Origin: Chthoniobacterales bacterium
GTDB lineage: Bacteria; Verrucomicrobiota; Verrucomicrobiia; Chthoniobacterales; JACTMZ01
Assembly (NCBI GenBank): GCA_018883245.1
Contig: VEQL01000018.1
Coordinates: 1-51,572 of the forward strand
Length of the DNA stretch: 51,572 bases
Reading direction: 5' to 3'
How positions within the stretch are numbered: the stretch's first letter is position 1; the number at the start of each line of letters is the position of its first letter. Positions 1-7,673 of the stretch are shown piece by piece. The position numbers were made by a program, and so were the translations under genes. The notes under the pieces are model-generated. The model made no database searches. It had not been told where the DNA came from and saw only the letters and a list, made by a program, of their open reading frames with translations.

Positions 1-2
1 CC

Positions 3-3000
3 TTCGGTGCCAATGAACTGCTGTCGGTGGGAATGGCTCCGGCTAGCGGAGGTGTGGGCGGGAACACCGCATTATTGGTGACTGATGCGTCGGGTCAGAA
101 GAATCTCGATCTCGGGGCCGAAATTCGTGGTGCGATCATTGATGTCCGCATCGACTTCGACACCAAGGCGGGAACCTACATCTGTGCTGCCAAATTCCGT
201 GCGGATGCCACATACAAAACCACGTTGGGAACGCTCAAACTGTCCGGCGCGAGCGTGAGCATGACCGCCCTCGGATATATCAACGGCAACAACCCGGGGA
301 CCGGGAACCACCACATGATCCTCGACGGTCTGCAGATCGTATCGGCTGCTTCCGCAGGAGGTGGGACTTCGCCGGCCGCAGTGACTGGAAGCCTCGGTGG
401 ATTGGTTGCCAACACGACTTATCACTACCGTGCGATGGCGCAGAACAGCATCGGCCAAACCGCGGGAGCGGATGCCGTGTTTTACACGGGTGCCAATGCT
501 GCGCCGACAATCGGCAACATTCCCGACCAGAGTATCAACCAGGACACGGCGACAGGGGCGATTGCTTTCACGGTGGGCGACATCGAAACCGCGGCCGGAT
601 CGCTCACTGTGACGGGCAGCAGCAGCAACACATCCCTTGTTCCCAACACGAATATTTCCTTCGGCGGCAGCGAGGCCAACCGCACCGTCACCATCACGCC
701 CGCCACTGGCAAGACCGGCACGGCTATCATCACCGTGTTCGTCGGCGACGGCACGCTTACCGCTTCCGACACTTTCGTTCTTACGGTGAACGCTCCGCCG
801 ACCGTCACTGGCATCTCTGCTCTAACGATCAATGAGAATGCGGGAACCGGAGCACTCGCTTTCACCGTGGGCGATGCGGAAACGGCAACGGGATCGCTCG
901 CAGTCACCGCAACAAGCAGCAACCAGATGCTTGTGCCGGATGCCAATATCGTCATCGGCGGAAGTGGGACCAACCGCACTGTCACCGTTACGCCTGCTGG
1001 GAACGCCAATGGAACAGCCACAATCACGATCAACGTCAGCGATGGAAATGCGATGACGAGCACCAGATTTTTGCTGACGGTCAATGCGGTCAATGACCCG
1101 CCGACGATCAGCAACATTGCAAACCAGACGATCACGGCCGGCACGGCGACTCCCGCCATTAAGTTCTCTGTGGATGATGTGGATACGCCCGTTGCATCGC
1201 TCGTCGTCACCGCCTCCAGCAGCAATCAAGCGCTGGTGCCCGATGCCAATATTTCGATAAGCGGCAGCGGTGCCTACAGCAGTGTGACCATCACGCCTTT
1301 GGCGGGCCAAAACGGCACAACGACGATTACACTCACAGTGAGCGACGGTGAATTGAGCACATCCTCCAACTTTGTTCTCACAGTCAATGCACCCCCGACC
1401 ATCAGCGCCATTGCCGACCAAACCACCGATGAAGACACAGCGATCGGGGCGATTGCGTTCATGGTGGGCGATACGGAAACGGCGGTGACCGGGTTGACTG
1501 TCAGCGCAACAAGCAGCAACGCGGCGGTGGTGCCCGATGCCAACATCGCAATAGGCGGGGGCGGATCCGACCGCACCGTGACCGTCACACCCGCGGCAAA
1601 CGCGAACGGCACAGCCATGATCACCGTGACTGTGAGCGACGGGCAAGCGGCGGCGGTCAGCAGCTTTAATCTGACGGTCAACGCGGTCAATGATCCCCCG
1701 ACCATCAGCGCCATCGGTAATCAGGGCATTGCCATGAACACTTCCACCGCCGCGATTGCATTCACCATCAGCGATGTCGAAACGGCAGCAGCTTCACTCA
1801 CGGTCACAGGCAGCAGCGACAACCACACGCTTGTTCCGGACGCGAATCTCGTCTTCGAAGGCAGCGGTGCGAACAGGACCGTCACCGTGACCCCCGCCAC
1901 CGGTCAAACCGGGACAGCCAAAGTCGCGGTGAATGTGAGTGACGGATCAGCAACGACGAGCACCAGTTTTATTCTCACGGTCACGCAGGGCAACCAAGTC
2001 CCGACGATCAGCGACATCGCCGACCGCACCGTATTCGTGAACTCAAACACGGGTGCGATCGGCTTCACAGTGAGCGATGCCGACACAGAGGCATCCTCCC
2101 TGACACTCACAGGCAGTAGCGACAACCACACGCTTGTTCCGAAAGCCAACATCGTCTTCGTCGGAAGCGATGCGAGCAGGACTGTCACTGTCACGCCGGC
2201 CGCCAATCAGACAGGCAGCGCCACGATCACCGTCACGGTAAGCGATGGAACGCTGACAACCAGCGATACATTCGTGATCACGGTTAACCAGCCGCCGGAC
2301 ATCACCATCGAGCAATCGAGGGGATCGGACTCCGCTATAAATTCCGTTTACACAAACGGTTTTATAGGTCTCAACGGCGGATATGGCTATGGAAGCTGGA
2401 GCGGGATTGCGACGGGATCCGGTTGGAACTACCTCGATACGGCTACAAACGGACTCAAGTCTTTTGCGATTTATTCGGGTGGAGGCAGTGGCAACGGCTA
2501 TACGGCCTCGCGCTCATTCAGCACGCCCATGGCTGTCGGTGAGACGTTTTCAGTTCAACTCGGCTATACCACCGTGAACAGCGGCGGCGAGGTGGGCATA
2601 AAATTGTATTCCGGTGGCGCACTGAGGCTGACCCTGCGGCTTGCTCCGAGCACGTCCACATCTTGGCAGCTGAACGACGGAGGATCTTTTTTCGGGAACA
2701 GCATCTCGCAAGCTTCGGGAACGCCGCTTTATGTCGTGTTCACGCGCAATTCGGGCAACGGTTATAACATAAAATTGACCAGCGGGGCGCAGGTTCTCAG
2801 CGGAACGAATTGGACGTCTACATCCGGCACGATGTCTATCGATCGCGTGGACTTTTACTCGACCGCGCAGGGCCCCGGCCAAAACTTCCGTTTCGCCAAC
2901 CTCGAGCGGTTTGTTCCGGCATTGGCCGCTGGGACACCCGTCTTTGATTTCGGAACGGTGCGCGTGGCTGCGCCCGGCAGCACGCTGACTTACGTGGTGC

Positions 3001-4232
3001 GCAACGACGGCGCGGGCCCGCTAAGCGGCTTGGCGTTGGCCAAGTCCGGATCGAACGGTGCGGATTTCGACCTCGGCTCTCTCGGTGCGACGACTCTCGC
3101 GACGGGCGAGAAGACAACGTTCCAGGTGACTCTCAATCCCGCGGGACAGGGAGCGCGCAGCGCTTCCGCGAGCCTTGCGAGCAACGATCCGGACGAAAAC
3201 CCCTTCACCGTGAATTTTGCCGGCACCGGACTCAATGATGCGCCGGCGATCAGCAATATTCCTGACCAAACAGTAAGCGAAAACACCGGCACCGGCCCGA
3301 TTGCGTTTATCGTGGGCGATGTGGAAACACCGGGGGCGCTCGTTGTCACGGCCGTCAGCAGTGACAAGATGCTCATTCCCGACGGGAACATAACTCTCCT
3401 CGGAAGCGGCTCGGACCACACCATCGCCGTCACTCCGGCAGCCAACCAAAACGGCACAGCGACGATCACCGTGACCGTTAGCGACGGCGACCGCACGGTC
3501 ACCGACGCGTTCACGGTCACAGTCTCCCCCGTGAACGGTTTGCCGATAATCGGATTCATCGCCGACCAGATAACCGACGAGAGCGTGGCGTCATCTGCGA
3601 TTGAGTTCACGGTGGGTGATGCCGAAACCGCAGCCGATCAACTTGTGGTCACAGCCGCGAGCGATAACCAGATTCTAGTGCCGAATGAGAATATCGAACT
3701 TGGCGGTAGTGGAGCTAGCCGCACCGTGACCGTCACCCCCGCCTACGTGCAAAGCGGAGATGCGAACATCACCCTGACCGTGAGCGATGGCGCTGCATCG
3801 GCCAGCACGAGTTTCAAGCTGACAGTGCGCGCCGCGGGTGGATTCGATACGTGGAGTGTGTTGCAATCGCTACCAGCCGACCGCCGCGGTCCGACCGACC
3901 GCAACGGGCCACTGGCTGTTGCAAACCTCGCGGCCTACGCAATGGGTCTCAACCCGTTGACGGCTGCTCCGGCTGATCTGCCCTCGGCAAGCAAAGGTTC
4001 GAACAATATGTCCATCACCTTCCGTCGCTCGCGGTTTGCCACCGATGTCAAATTCAACGTCGAAGCGGCGAACACGATGACTAGCAGCTGGACAAACATT
4101 TGGACCAGCACAACAAATGCTTATACCGGCGGAACGAACGACTTCGAGACAGTGATCGTCACCGATCCCCAGCCCATGGATCAGGCGCCTGCTGGCCAGC
4201 GCTACCTGCGTCTAAAGGTCATGCGACCGTAA
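3..4232 (+). CDS. Giant secreted cadherin/Ig-like repeat protein, 5' partial
   Basis: The reading frame is already open at base 3, so the true start and any signal peptide lie left of the window. About 1,410 residues are visible. A first module (bases 3-480) is followed by six beta-sandwich repeats of about 98 residues (about 500-2286), each with a TVTVTP strand and a VSDG turn near its end, as in cadherin-like or Ig-like tandem domains. A Gly/Ser/Tyr-rich, lectin-like stretch (about 2290-2920) and an ASH-like domain beginning FDFGTVRV (about 2930-3225) interrupt the array before two more repeats (about 3230-3825). The C-terminal module (TWSVLQSLPADRRG, then NLAAYAMGLNP) resembles the end module of many verrucomicrobial exported proteins. 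A surface or extracellular adhesin or matrix role is inferred; no catalytic motif was seen. It converges on the L,D-transpeptidase gene with a 4-nt gap. Confidence 0.8.
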   Translation, partial: FGANELLSVGMAPASGGVGGNTALLVTDASGQKNLDLGAEIRGAIIDVRIDFDTKAGTYICAAKFRADATYKTTLGTLKLSGASVSMTALGYINGNNPGTGNHHMILDGLQIVSAASAGGGTSPAAVTGSLGGLVANTTYHYRAMAQNSIGQTAGADAVFYTGANAAPTIGNIPDQSINQDTATGAIAFTVGDIETAAGSLTVTGSSSNTSLVPNTNISFGGSEANRTVTITPATGKTGTAIITVFVGDGTLTASDTFVLTVNAPPTVTGISALTINENAGTGALAFTVGDAETATGSLAVTATSSNQMLVPDANIVIGGSGTNRTVTVTPAGNANGTATITINVSDGNAMTSTRFLLTVNAVNDPPTISNIANQTITAGTATPAIKFSVDDVDTPVASLVVTASSSNQALVPDANISISGSGAYSSVTITPLAGQNGTTTITLTVSDGELSTSSNFVLTVNAPPTISAIADQTTDEDTAIGAIAFMVGDTETAVTGLTVSATSSNAAVVPDANIAIGGGGSDRTVTVTPAANANGTAMITVTVSDGQAAAVSSFNLTVNAVNDPPTISAIGNQGIAMNTSTAAIAFTISDVETAAASLTVTGSSDNHTLVPDANLVFEGSGANRTVTVTPATGQTGTAKVAVNVSDGSATTSTSFILTVTQGNQVPTISDIADRTVFVNSNTGAIGFTVSDADTEASSLTLTGSSDNHTLVPKANIVFVGSDASRTVTVTPAANQTGSATITVTVSDGTLTTSDTFVITVNQPPDITIEQSRGSDSAINSVYTNGFIGLNGGYGYGSWSGIATGSGWNYLDTATNGLKSFAIYSGGGSGNGYTASRSFSTPMAVGETFSVQLGYTTVNSGGEVGIKLYSGGALRLTLRLAPSTSTSWQLNDGGSFFGNSISQASGTPLYVVFTRNSGNGYNIKLTSGAQVLSGTNWTSTSGTMSIDRVDFYSTAQGPGQNFRFANLERFVPALAAGTPVFDFGTVRVAAPGSTLTYVVRNDGAGPLSGLALAKSGSNGADFDLGSLGATTLATGEKTTFQVTLNPAGQGARSASASLASNDPDENPFTVNFAGTGLNDAPAISNIPDQTVSENTGTGPIAFIVGDVETPGALVVTAVSSDKMLIPDGNITLLGSGSDHTIAVTPAANQNGTATITVTVSDGDRTVTDAFTVTVSPVNGLPIIGFIADQITDESVASSAIEFTVGDAETAADQLVVTAASDNQILVPNENIELGGSGASRTVTVTPAYVQSGDANITLTVSDGAASASTSFKLTVRAAGGFDTWSVLQSLPADRRGPTDRNGPLAVANLAAYAMGLNPLTAAPADLPSASKGSNNMSITFRRSRFATDVKFNVEAANTMTSSWTNIWTSTTNAYTGGTNDFETVIVTDPQPMDQAPAGQRYLRLKVMRP
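500..2286 (+). repeat. Six tandem ~295-bp coding repeats
   Basis: Six consecutive units of about 290-305 bp encode near-identical beta-sandwich domains. Each starts around an ATIS-like segment (PTISNI, PTISAI, PTISDI) and ends with FxLTVN. Two further copies lie at about 3231-3825. Copies are diverged at the DNA level, so this is old domain duplication rather than recent expansion. Confidence 0.7.
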
Positions 4233-4236
4233 GTGG

Positions 4237-5166
4237 CTATTTGATCAGCACGCGGGTGCCGATCGGGACGGTTTTGAAAAAGTTTTCCGCGTCCTCTTGA
4301 TTGAGCCGGATGCAGCCATGGGATGCGGGGTATCCCGGGAGATAGCCCGCGTGCAACCCGAAGTCGCCGCATGACAGGCGCATGAAAAACGGCATGTCGG
4401 CCGGATAAATTGTCGAGCGCCACTTCCGGTGCTTGTCGGTTATGACAAACTCTCCGCGAGGTGTCGGGAATGACGGCCTGCCGGAAGAAATCGGGACGGG
4501 TGCCGCGGGCGTGCCATCCACCGAGAGGCGGGCGGTTTGCGCGGCGAGGTCGACTTCGAGCAGAGATCTTGCGGCTTCGGAGTCGGGCTTGACCCCAAGC
4601 AGCATTTGCACGGCAGCGGTATGTTTGCCTTTGGCGGCTAGCCAAAGCGGGAAGGTTCTGTGTTTTTTGGTTCGGGCGTTCGGCGAGGCGCCATTTTCGA
4701 GCAGGAGCGCAACCGTTTCTTTCCGGCCCATGCCAGCGGCGAGCATCAGCGGGGTAAGTCCGCGTTCGACGGTGACAAAGTAGTAGAGGTGGTTGCTCCT
4801 GAAACGGGTGACGAATTCTTTCGGTGCAGGCAGCGGGAGTTCGGCATCGACTGGCGCACCGGCGGCAAGAAGTTGCTTCACTTTGACGTCGTTTCGGTCG
4901 GCCACTGCTTCGAACAGTTCGCGGATGATCGCCGTTCGAGCGCTCTCGTCATCCTGCGGCTTGTCCACGAGAGCCAGTTCCGCTTCCCATGCTTCGCGCG
5001 CCGGATCCGGGGGAAGGGGCTCGCCAAGGTGGCGTTCAGCGAGCGGGGTCTCGGGGCCCGCCTCGGGTGCGAGGTGAAAAGGTCTGGGAGCAAAAGGCTC
5101 CTGTCCACCCGCCCAAGCAGCGGGGAGAACGCAGGCGGCCATGGTCATTTTCGCCAGCGTGCGCAT
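4237..5166 (-). CDS. Ankyrin-repeat L,D-transpeptidase (YkuD domain)
   Basis: This 309-residue protein has an N-terminal signal peptide (MRTLAKMTMAACVLPAAWA). A Pro/Glu-rich linker is followed by roughly two ankyrin repeats at about residues 90-190 (GLTPLMLAAGMGRKETVALL). A C-terminal YkuD domain carries the catalytic signature HAGYLPGYPASHGCIR with Cys285 as the expected nucleophile. YkuD enzymes make or remodel 3-3 cross-links or attach proteins to peptidoglycan in the periplasm. Ankyrin repeats are protein-binding scaffolds and are unusual on such an enzyme; they may tether it to a partner, which is inference. The gene stands alone, convergent with the repeat-protein gene. Confidence 0.85.
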   Translation of the reverse strand: MRTLAKMTMAACVLPAAWAGGQEPFAPRPFHLAPEAGPETPLAERHLGEPLPPDPAREAWEAELALVDKPQDDESARTAIIRELFEAVADRNDVKVKQLLAAGAPVDAELPLPAPKEFVTRFRSNHLYYFVTVERGLTPLMLAAGMGRKETVALLLENGASPNARTKKHRTFPLWLAAKGKHTAAVQMLLGVKPDSEAARSLLEVDLAAQTARLSVDGTPAAPVPISSGRPSFPTPRGEFVITDKHRKWRSTIYPADMPFFMRLSCGDFGLHAGYLPGYPASHGCIRLNQEDAENFFKTVPIGTRVLIK

Positions 5167-5257
5167 GAATTCCTTTTAGGCCAACGGCGTGTGTTTTCTC
5201 AAGCGGACGCGATCTCCGGTCTCGCCATGGCGGCGTGCATGGACGTTGAATGTGCAG

Positions 5258-5713
5258 ATGTCATACCCCGCCAAGCTGCGCGAGATCATAGGCCTTTTCG
5301 AAGTGCTGCCCGACGAAGAAAAGCGCGAGACGCTCATTGCCTATGCCGAGCAAGCCGCGGCCCAGGCTCCGCGCGAGGGCGAGAAGTTCGGCCTCGAGGA
5401 TGTTCGCAAGGACGAGGAGTGCACCGACACGGTGGGTGTTTTTCTCGCGGTGGACGAACATCGTCGCGTGCGTTTTCGCATCACGCTCGGCCCGCAGGTG
5501 CAGACGCTCACGCGCGCGATGACGGCGATCCTGTGCAAGGGTTTCGAGGGCGCGTCGATCGATGAGGTCATGGAAGTGCCGGCGGATTTCGTGCCGAAGA
5601 TTGTCGGTGCGCAGCTGGTGCGCCAGCGGAGCCAGACGGTCTATTACATCCTCACCCGGATGAAAGGTGCCTGCAAGGTATGGCTCAACCGCGAGCGTGC
5701 GGCCGGAGCATGA
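5258..5713 (+). CDS. sufE: SufE-family sulfur-transfer protein
   Basis: A 151-residue SufE-like protein. SufE accepts persulfide sulfur from the cysteine desulfurase SufS and passes it to the Fe-S scaffold in the cytoplasm. The segment KDEECTDTVGVFL places Cys55 at the family's sulfur-acceptor position, and length and the alpha/beta pattern fit. The open frame continues upstream, but the ATG at 5258 gives the normal SufE N-terminus (MSYPAKLREII). No other suf gene is in the window. Its stop overlaps the start of the methyltransferase gene (ATGA), which implies translational coupling. Confidence 0.8.
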   Translation: MSYPAKLREIIGLFEVLPDEEKRETLIAYAEQAAAQAPREGEKFGLEDVRKDEECTDTVGVFLAVDEHRRVRFRITLGPQVQTLTRAMTAILCKGFEGASIDEVMEVPADFVPKIVGAQLVRQRSQTVYYILTRMKGACKVWLNRERAAGA

Positions 5714-6309
5714 AAAAGCACTGGCTGGTCGCAGTTCTGCTGTCTGCTGTTTTGTGCGCCGGGTTGGCGGCCGAGGAGGACGGCGCAACTGGGCGCAGGC
5801 CCGACATCGGTTTTGTTCCCACACCGCAGGCGGCCGTCGAGAGAATGGTCGAGCTGGCGGACATCAAGCCTGGCGACAAGGTTTACGACTTGGGCTGCGG
5901 CGACGGACGAATTGTCATTGCGGCGGCCCGTCGGCACGGAGTCCGCGCAACGGGCATCGAGATCGACCCTGGTTGCGTGCGCGCTTCGCGCGAGAATGCG
6001 CGGACGGCGGGGGTGGAAAAACTGGTGGAGATCCGCCAGGAGGACATTTTCAAATCCGACTTCTCCGATGCGGACGTGGTGTTTCTTTATCTTTTGCCCG
6101 CGCTGAACGAACGTCTCATGCCGCAACTGAGCAAGCTCAAGCGCGGCGCACGGATCATCGCGTTCGATTTTGCCATGGGCGACGCAAAGCCGGTGCTGGT
6201 GGAGCGCGGCAAATTCGACGGTTTCGCCTCGCACACGATCTACAAATGGATCGTGCCTTGGGAGCAGGGCAGTGGCGGAACGTGGGATATTTTTACCACG
6301 ACGCCGTGA
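5710..6309 (+). CDS. Class I SAM methyltransferase with N-terminal signal/anchor
   Basis: 199 residues. Residues 1-22 (MKKHWLVAVLLSAVLCAGLA) look like a signal peptide or membrane anchor. The Rossmann fold follows, with motif I VYDLGCGDGRIVI and the acidic ribose-binding GIEIDPG. The later ADVVFLYLLP stretch is typical of a bacterial family related to the FAM173-type protein-lysine methyltransferases, which also carry an N-terminal membrane segment. The substrate is unknown. Because SAM is cytoplasmic, an anchored enzyme facing inward is more plausible than a periplasmic one. ATGA overlap with the SufE gene upstream. Confidence 0.75.
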   Translation: MKKHWLVAVLLSAVLCAGLAAEEDGATGRRPDIGFVPTPQAAVERMVELADIKPGDKVYDLGCGDGRIVIAAARRHGVRATGIEIDPGCVRASRENARTAGVEKLVEIRQEDIFKSDFSDADVVFLYLLPALNERLMPQLSKLKRGARIIAFDFAMGDAKPVLVERGKFDGFASHTIYKWIVPWEQGSGGTWDIFTTTP

Positions 6310-6316
6310 GCGCTTT

Positions 6317-6763
6317 TCATTTGGACCGTTTCAGACGGTCCAATGTCTGATCAAGTTCTTTTGCGGATTGCTCGATTTCGCCGCGCAGGGTCTCGAGGTC
6401 GATCGATTCCGCGCCTGCCGCCGCCGCTGCGGTGCGAACGAGATGGTCGTTCGTTGCCACGGTGAGCGCGTGCGTGGATGCATATTTCAAGGCCAGGCGT
6501 TCGATCACGGTGTCGGCGCTTTGTCCCGACGGAGCATAGATCACTTGGACCCCGGCGGTGTCGGTGCCGATCTCCGACGGGCGCGAGGCGCGGCTTCCAT
6601 CGAAAACGATCACCACCCGCGTGCCGGACGCGTCCTGATGCCGCTGGAAGATGCGGATCAAGCGTTCGCGCGCGGCAGCGGGATGGCGCCGGTGGAGGGC
6701 GGACAACTCCGCGTCGGCGAAGATCATGTTATGGGCGTCCAACAGAAGGAATCGGCGGGTCAT
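6317..6763 (-). CDS. NYN-domain (YacP-like) predicted ribonuclease
   Basis: 148 residues with the NYN/PIN-like fold: an N-terminal LLLDAHNMIF strand with the first conserved Asp, VVIVFDGS with the second, and VATNDHLVR near the end. In Gram-positives the YacP/Rae1 family cleaves mRNA on the ribosome. The C-terminus is helical (EQSAKELDQTLDRLKRSK). An in-frame start 10 codons upstream (6793) is possible, but MTRRFLLLD fits the family N-terminus. It diverges from rpmH, whose putative -35 box lies only 24 nt upstream of this start. Confidence 0.75.
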   Translation of the reverse strand: MTRRFLLLDAHNMIFADAELSALHRRHPAAARERLIRIFQRHQDASGTRVVIVFDGSRASRPSEIGTDTAGVQVIYAPSGQSADTVIERLALKYASTHALTVATNDHLVRTAAAAAGAESIDLETLRGEIEQSAKELDQTLDRLKRSK

Positions 6764-6786
6764 GGCGGGTGAACGGAGGGGTTTGT

Positions 6787-6815
6787 TTGACATTATACGG
6801 GTATCCGGCCATGCT
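6787..6815 (+). promoter_or_regulatory. Putative sigma70 promoter of the rpmH operon
   Basis: A perfect TTGACA (6787-6792) is followed after 17 bp by CATGCT (6810-6815, a weak -10). This would give a leader of about 30 nt before the rpmH ATG at 6854. It is the only near-consensus -35 in the divergent gap. Confidence 0.4.
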
Positions 6816-6853
6816 GCACGGTCTGTCGCGCCGCCGGCAGTCAATTTTGTCCC

Positions 6854-7027
6854 ATGAAAAGAACTTACCAACCTTCCAAGCGCACGCGCAAACGCCAGCA
6901 CGGCTTCCGTTCTCGCATGAAGACCAAGGGCGGCCGAGCCACCCTTTCCCGACGCCGTCAGCGCGGCCGCAAACGCCTCCTGCCCAAGGGTGTCGAAGTG
7001 CACTACGCGCGGCACACCGGCGCTTGA
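6854..7027 (+). CDS. rpmH: 50S ribosomal protein L34
   Basis: 57 residues starting [18 protein letters not shown], with the diagnostic [19 protein letters not shown] core of L34, a highly basic protein of the large ribosomal subunit near the exit tunnel. The C-terminal tail ([11 protein letters not shown]) is slightly longer than in E. coli. It is the first gene of the conserved rpmH-rnpA-yidD-yidC-khpB cluster; dnaA, often next to rpmH in other phyla, is not here. Confidence 0.97.
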   Translation: MKRTYQPSKRTRKRQHGFRSRMKTKGGRATLSRRRQRGRKRLLPKGVEVHYARHTGA

Positions 7028-7056
7028 CCGGAGCAATCTTCCATTTCTCCGGCTCG

Positions 7057-7410
7057 ATGAGTTCGCTCAGCCTGCCGAAATCCGCCCGGCTGTCGCGCCG
7101 ATCCGAGTTTGCCGACGTGCGCGAGAAAGGGCGCTCTTGGCATGGCCGTCTCATGGTTCTCGGCTGCCTCGCGAGCGGGACGAAATCGCCCGCGCGATTC
7201 GGCGTGGTGACATCGCGCCGGACGGGCGGTGCGGTGGAGCGCACCAAGTTGCGGCGGCGTTTGCGGGAAATTTTCCGCGTTCACCGGCCGAGTTTGGCGG
7301 ACGGACTGATGATGGTCGCCGTGCCCCGGCGCGCGGCGGTTGTCGCGCCTTTCCAAGCTCTGCGCGACGAGTGGCTGGCCCTGGCCGGCCGCGCGCGGGC
7401 TTTCAAATGA
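7057..7410 (+). CDS. rnpA: Ribonuclease P protein component
   Basis: 117 residues. The RnpA protein binds RNase P RNA and helps mature the 5' ends of tRNAs. The family signature is seen in ERTKLRRRLREIFR (RNR-like motif), with an aromatic/basic N-terminus (LPKSARLSRRSEFADVREKG). The ATG at 7057 is 29 nt after rpmH. The stop overlaps the yidD start (ATGATG). Confidence 0.93.
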   Translation: MSSLSLPKSARLSRRSEFADVREKGRSWHGRLMVLGCLASGTKSPARFGVVTSRRTGGAVERTKLRRRLREIFRVHRPSLADGLMMVAVPRRAAVVAPFQALRDEWLALAGRARAFK

Positions 7411-7673
7411 TGAAGACCGTGATTCGCATCGTTGTCCGCATTTACCAGTGGACGTTGTCGCCTTTCCTCGTGTGGCTGGGCGGGCCCGGTTCGGGATGCC
7501 GGTTCGAGCCTAGTTGTTCGCGCTATTTTCTCGAGGCCGTGGAGACGCACGGGGCGGTCCGCGGAACTTGGTTCGGTGTCAAACGCGTCGCGCGTTGTCA
7601 CCCGTGGGGCGGTTGCGGTTGTGATCCCGTGCCGCCGGCCGTGAGCCGCGTCGATTGGGAGGGTGCACGGTGA
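7407..7673 (+). CDS. yidD: Membrane protein insertion efficiency factor YidD
   Basis: 88 residues of the small YidD family, thought to aid YidC-dependent membrane insertion at the inner face of the membrane. The hallmark YQWTLSPFL, GSGCRFEPSCSRYFLEAVE and the Cys-containing CHPWGGCGCDPVP are all present. An alternative ATG is one codon downstream. The stop overlaps the start of yidC. Confidence 0.93.
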   Translation: MMKTVIRIVVRIYQWTLSPFLVWLGGPGSGCRFEPSCSRYFLEAVETHGAVRGTWFGVKRVARCHPWGGCGCDPVPPAVSRVDWEGAR

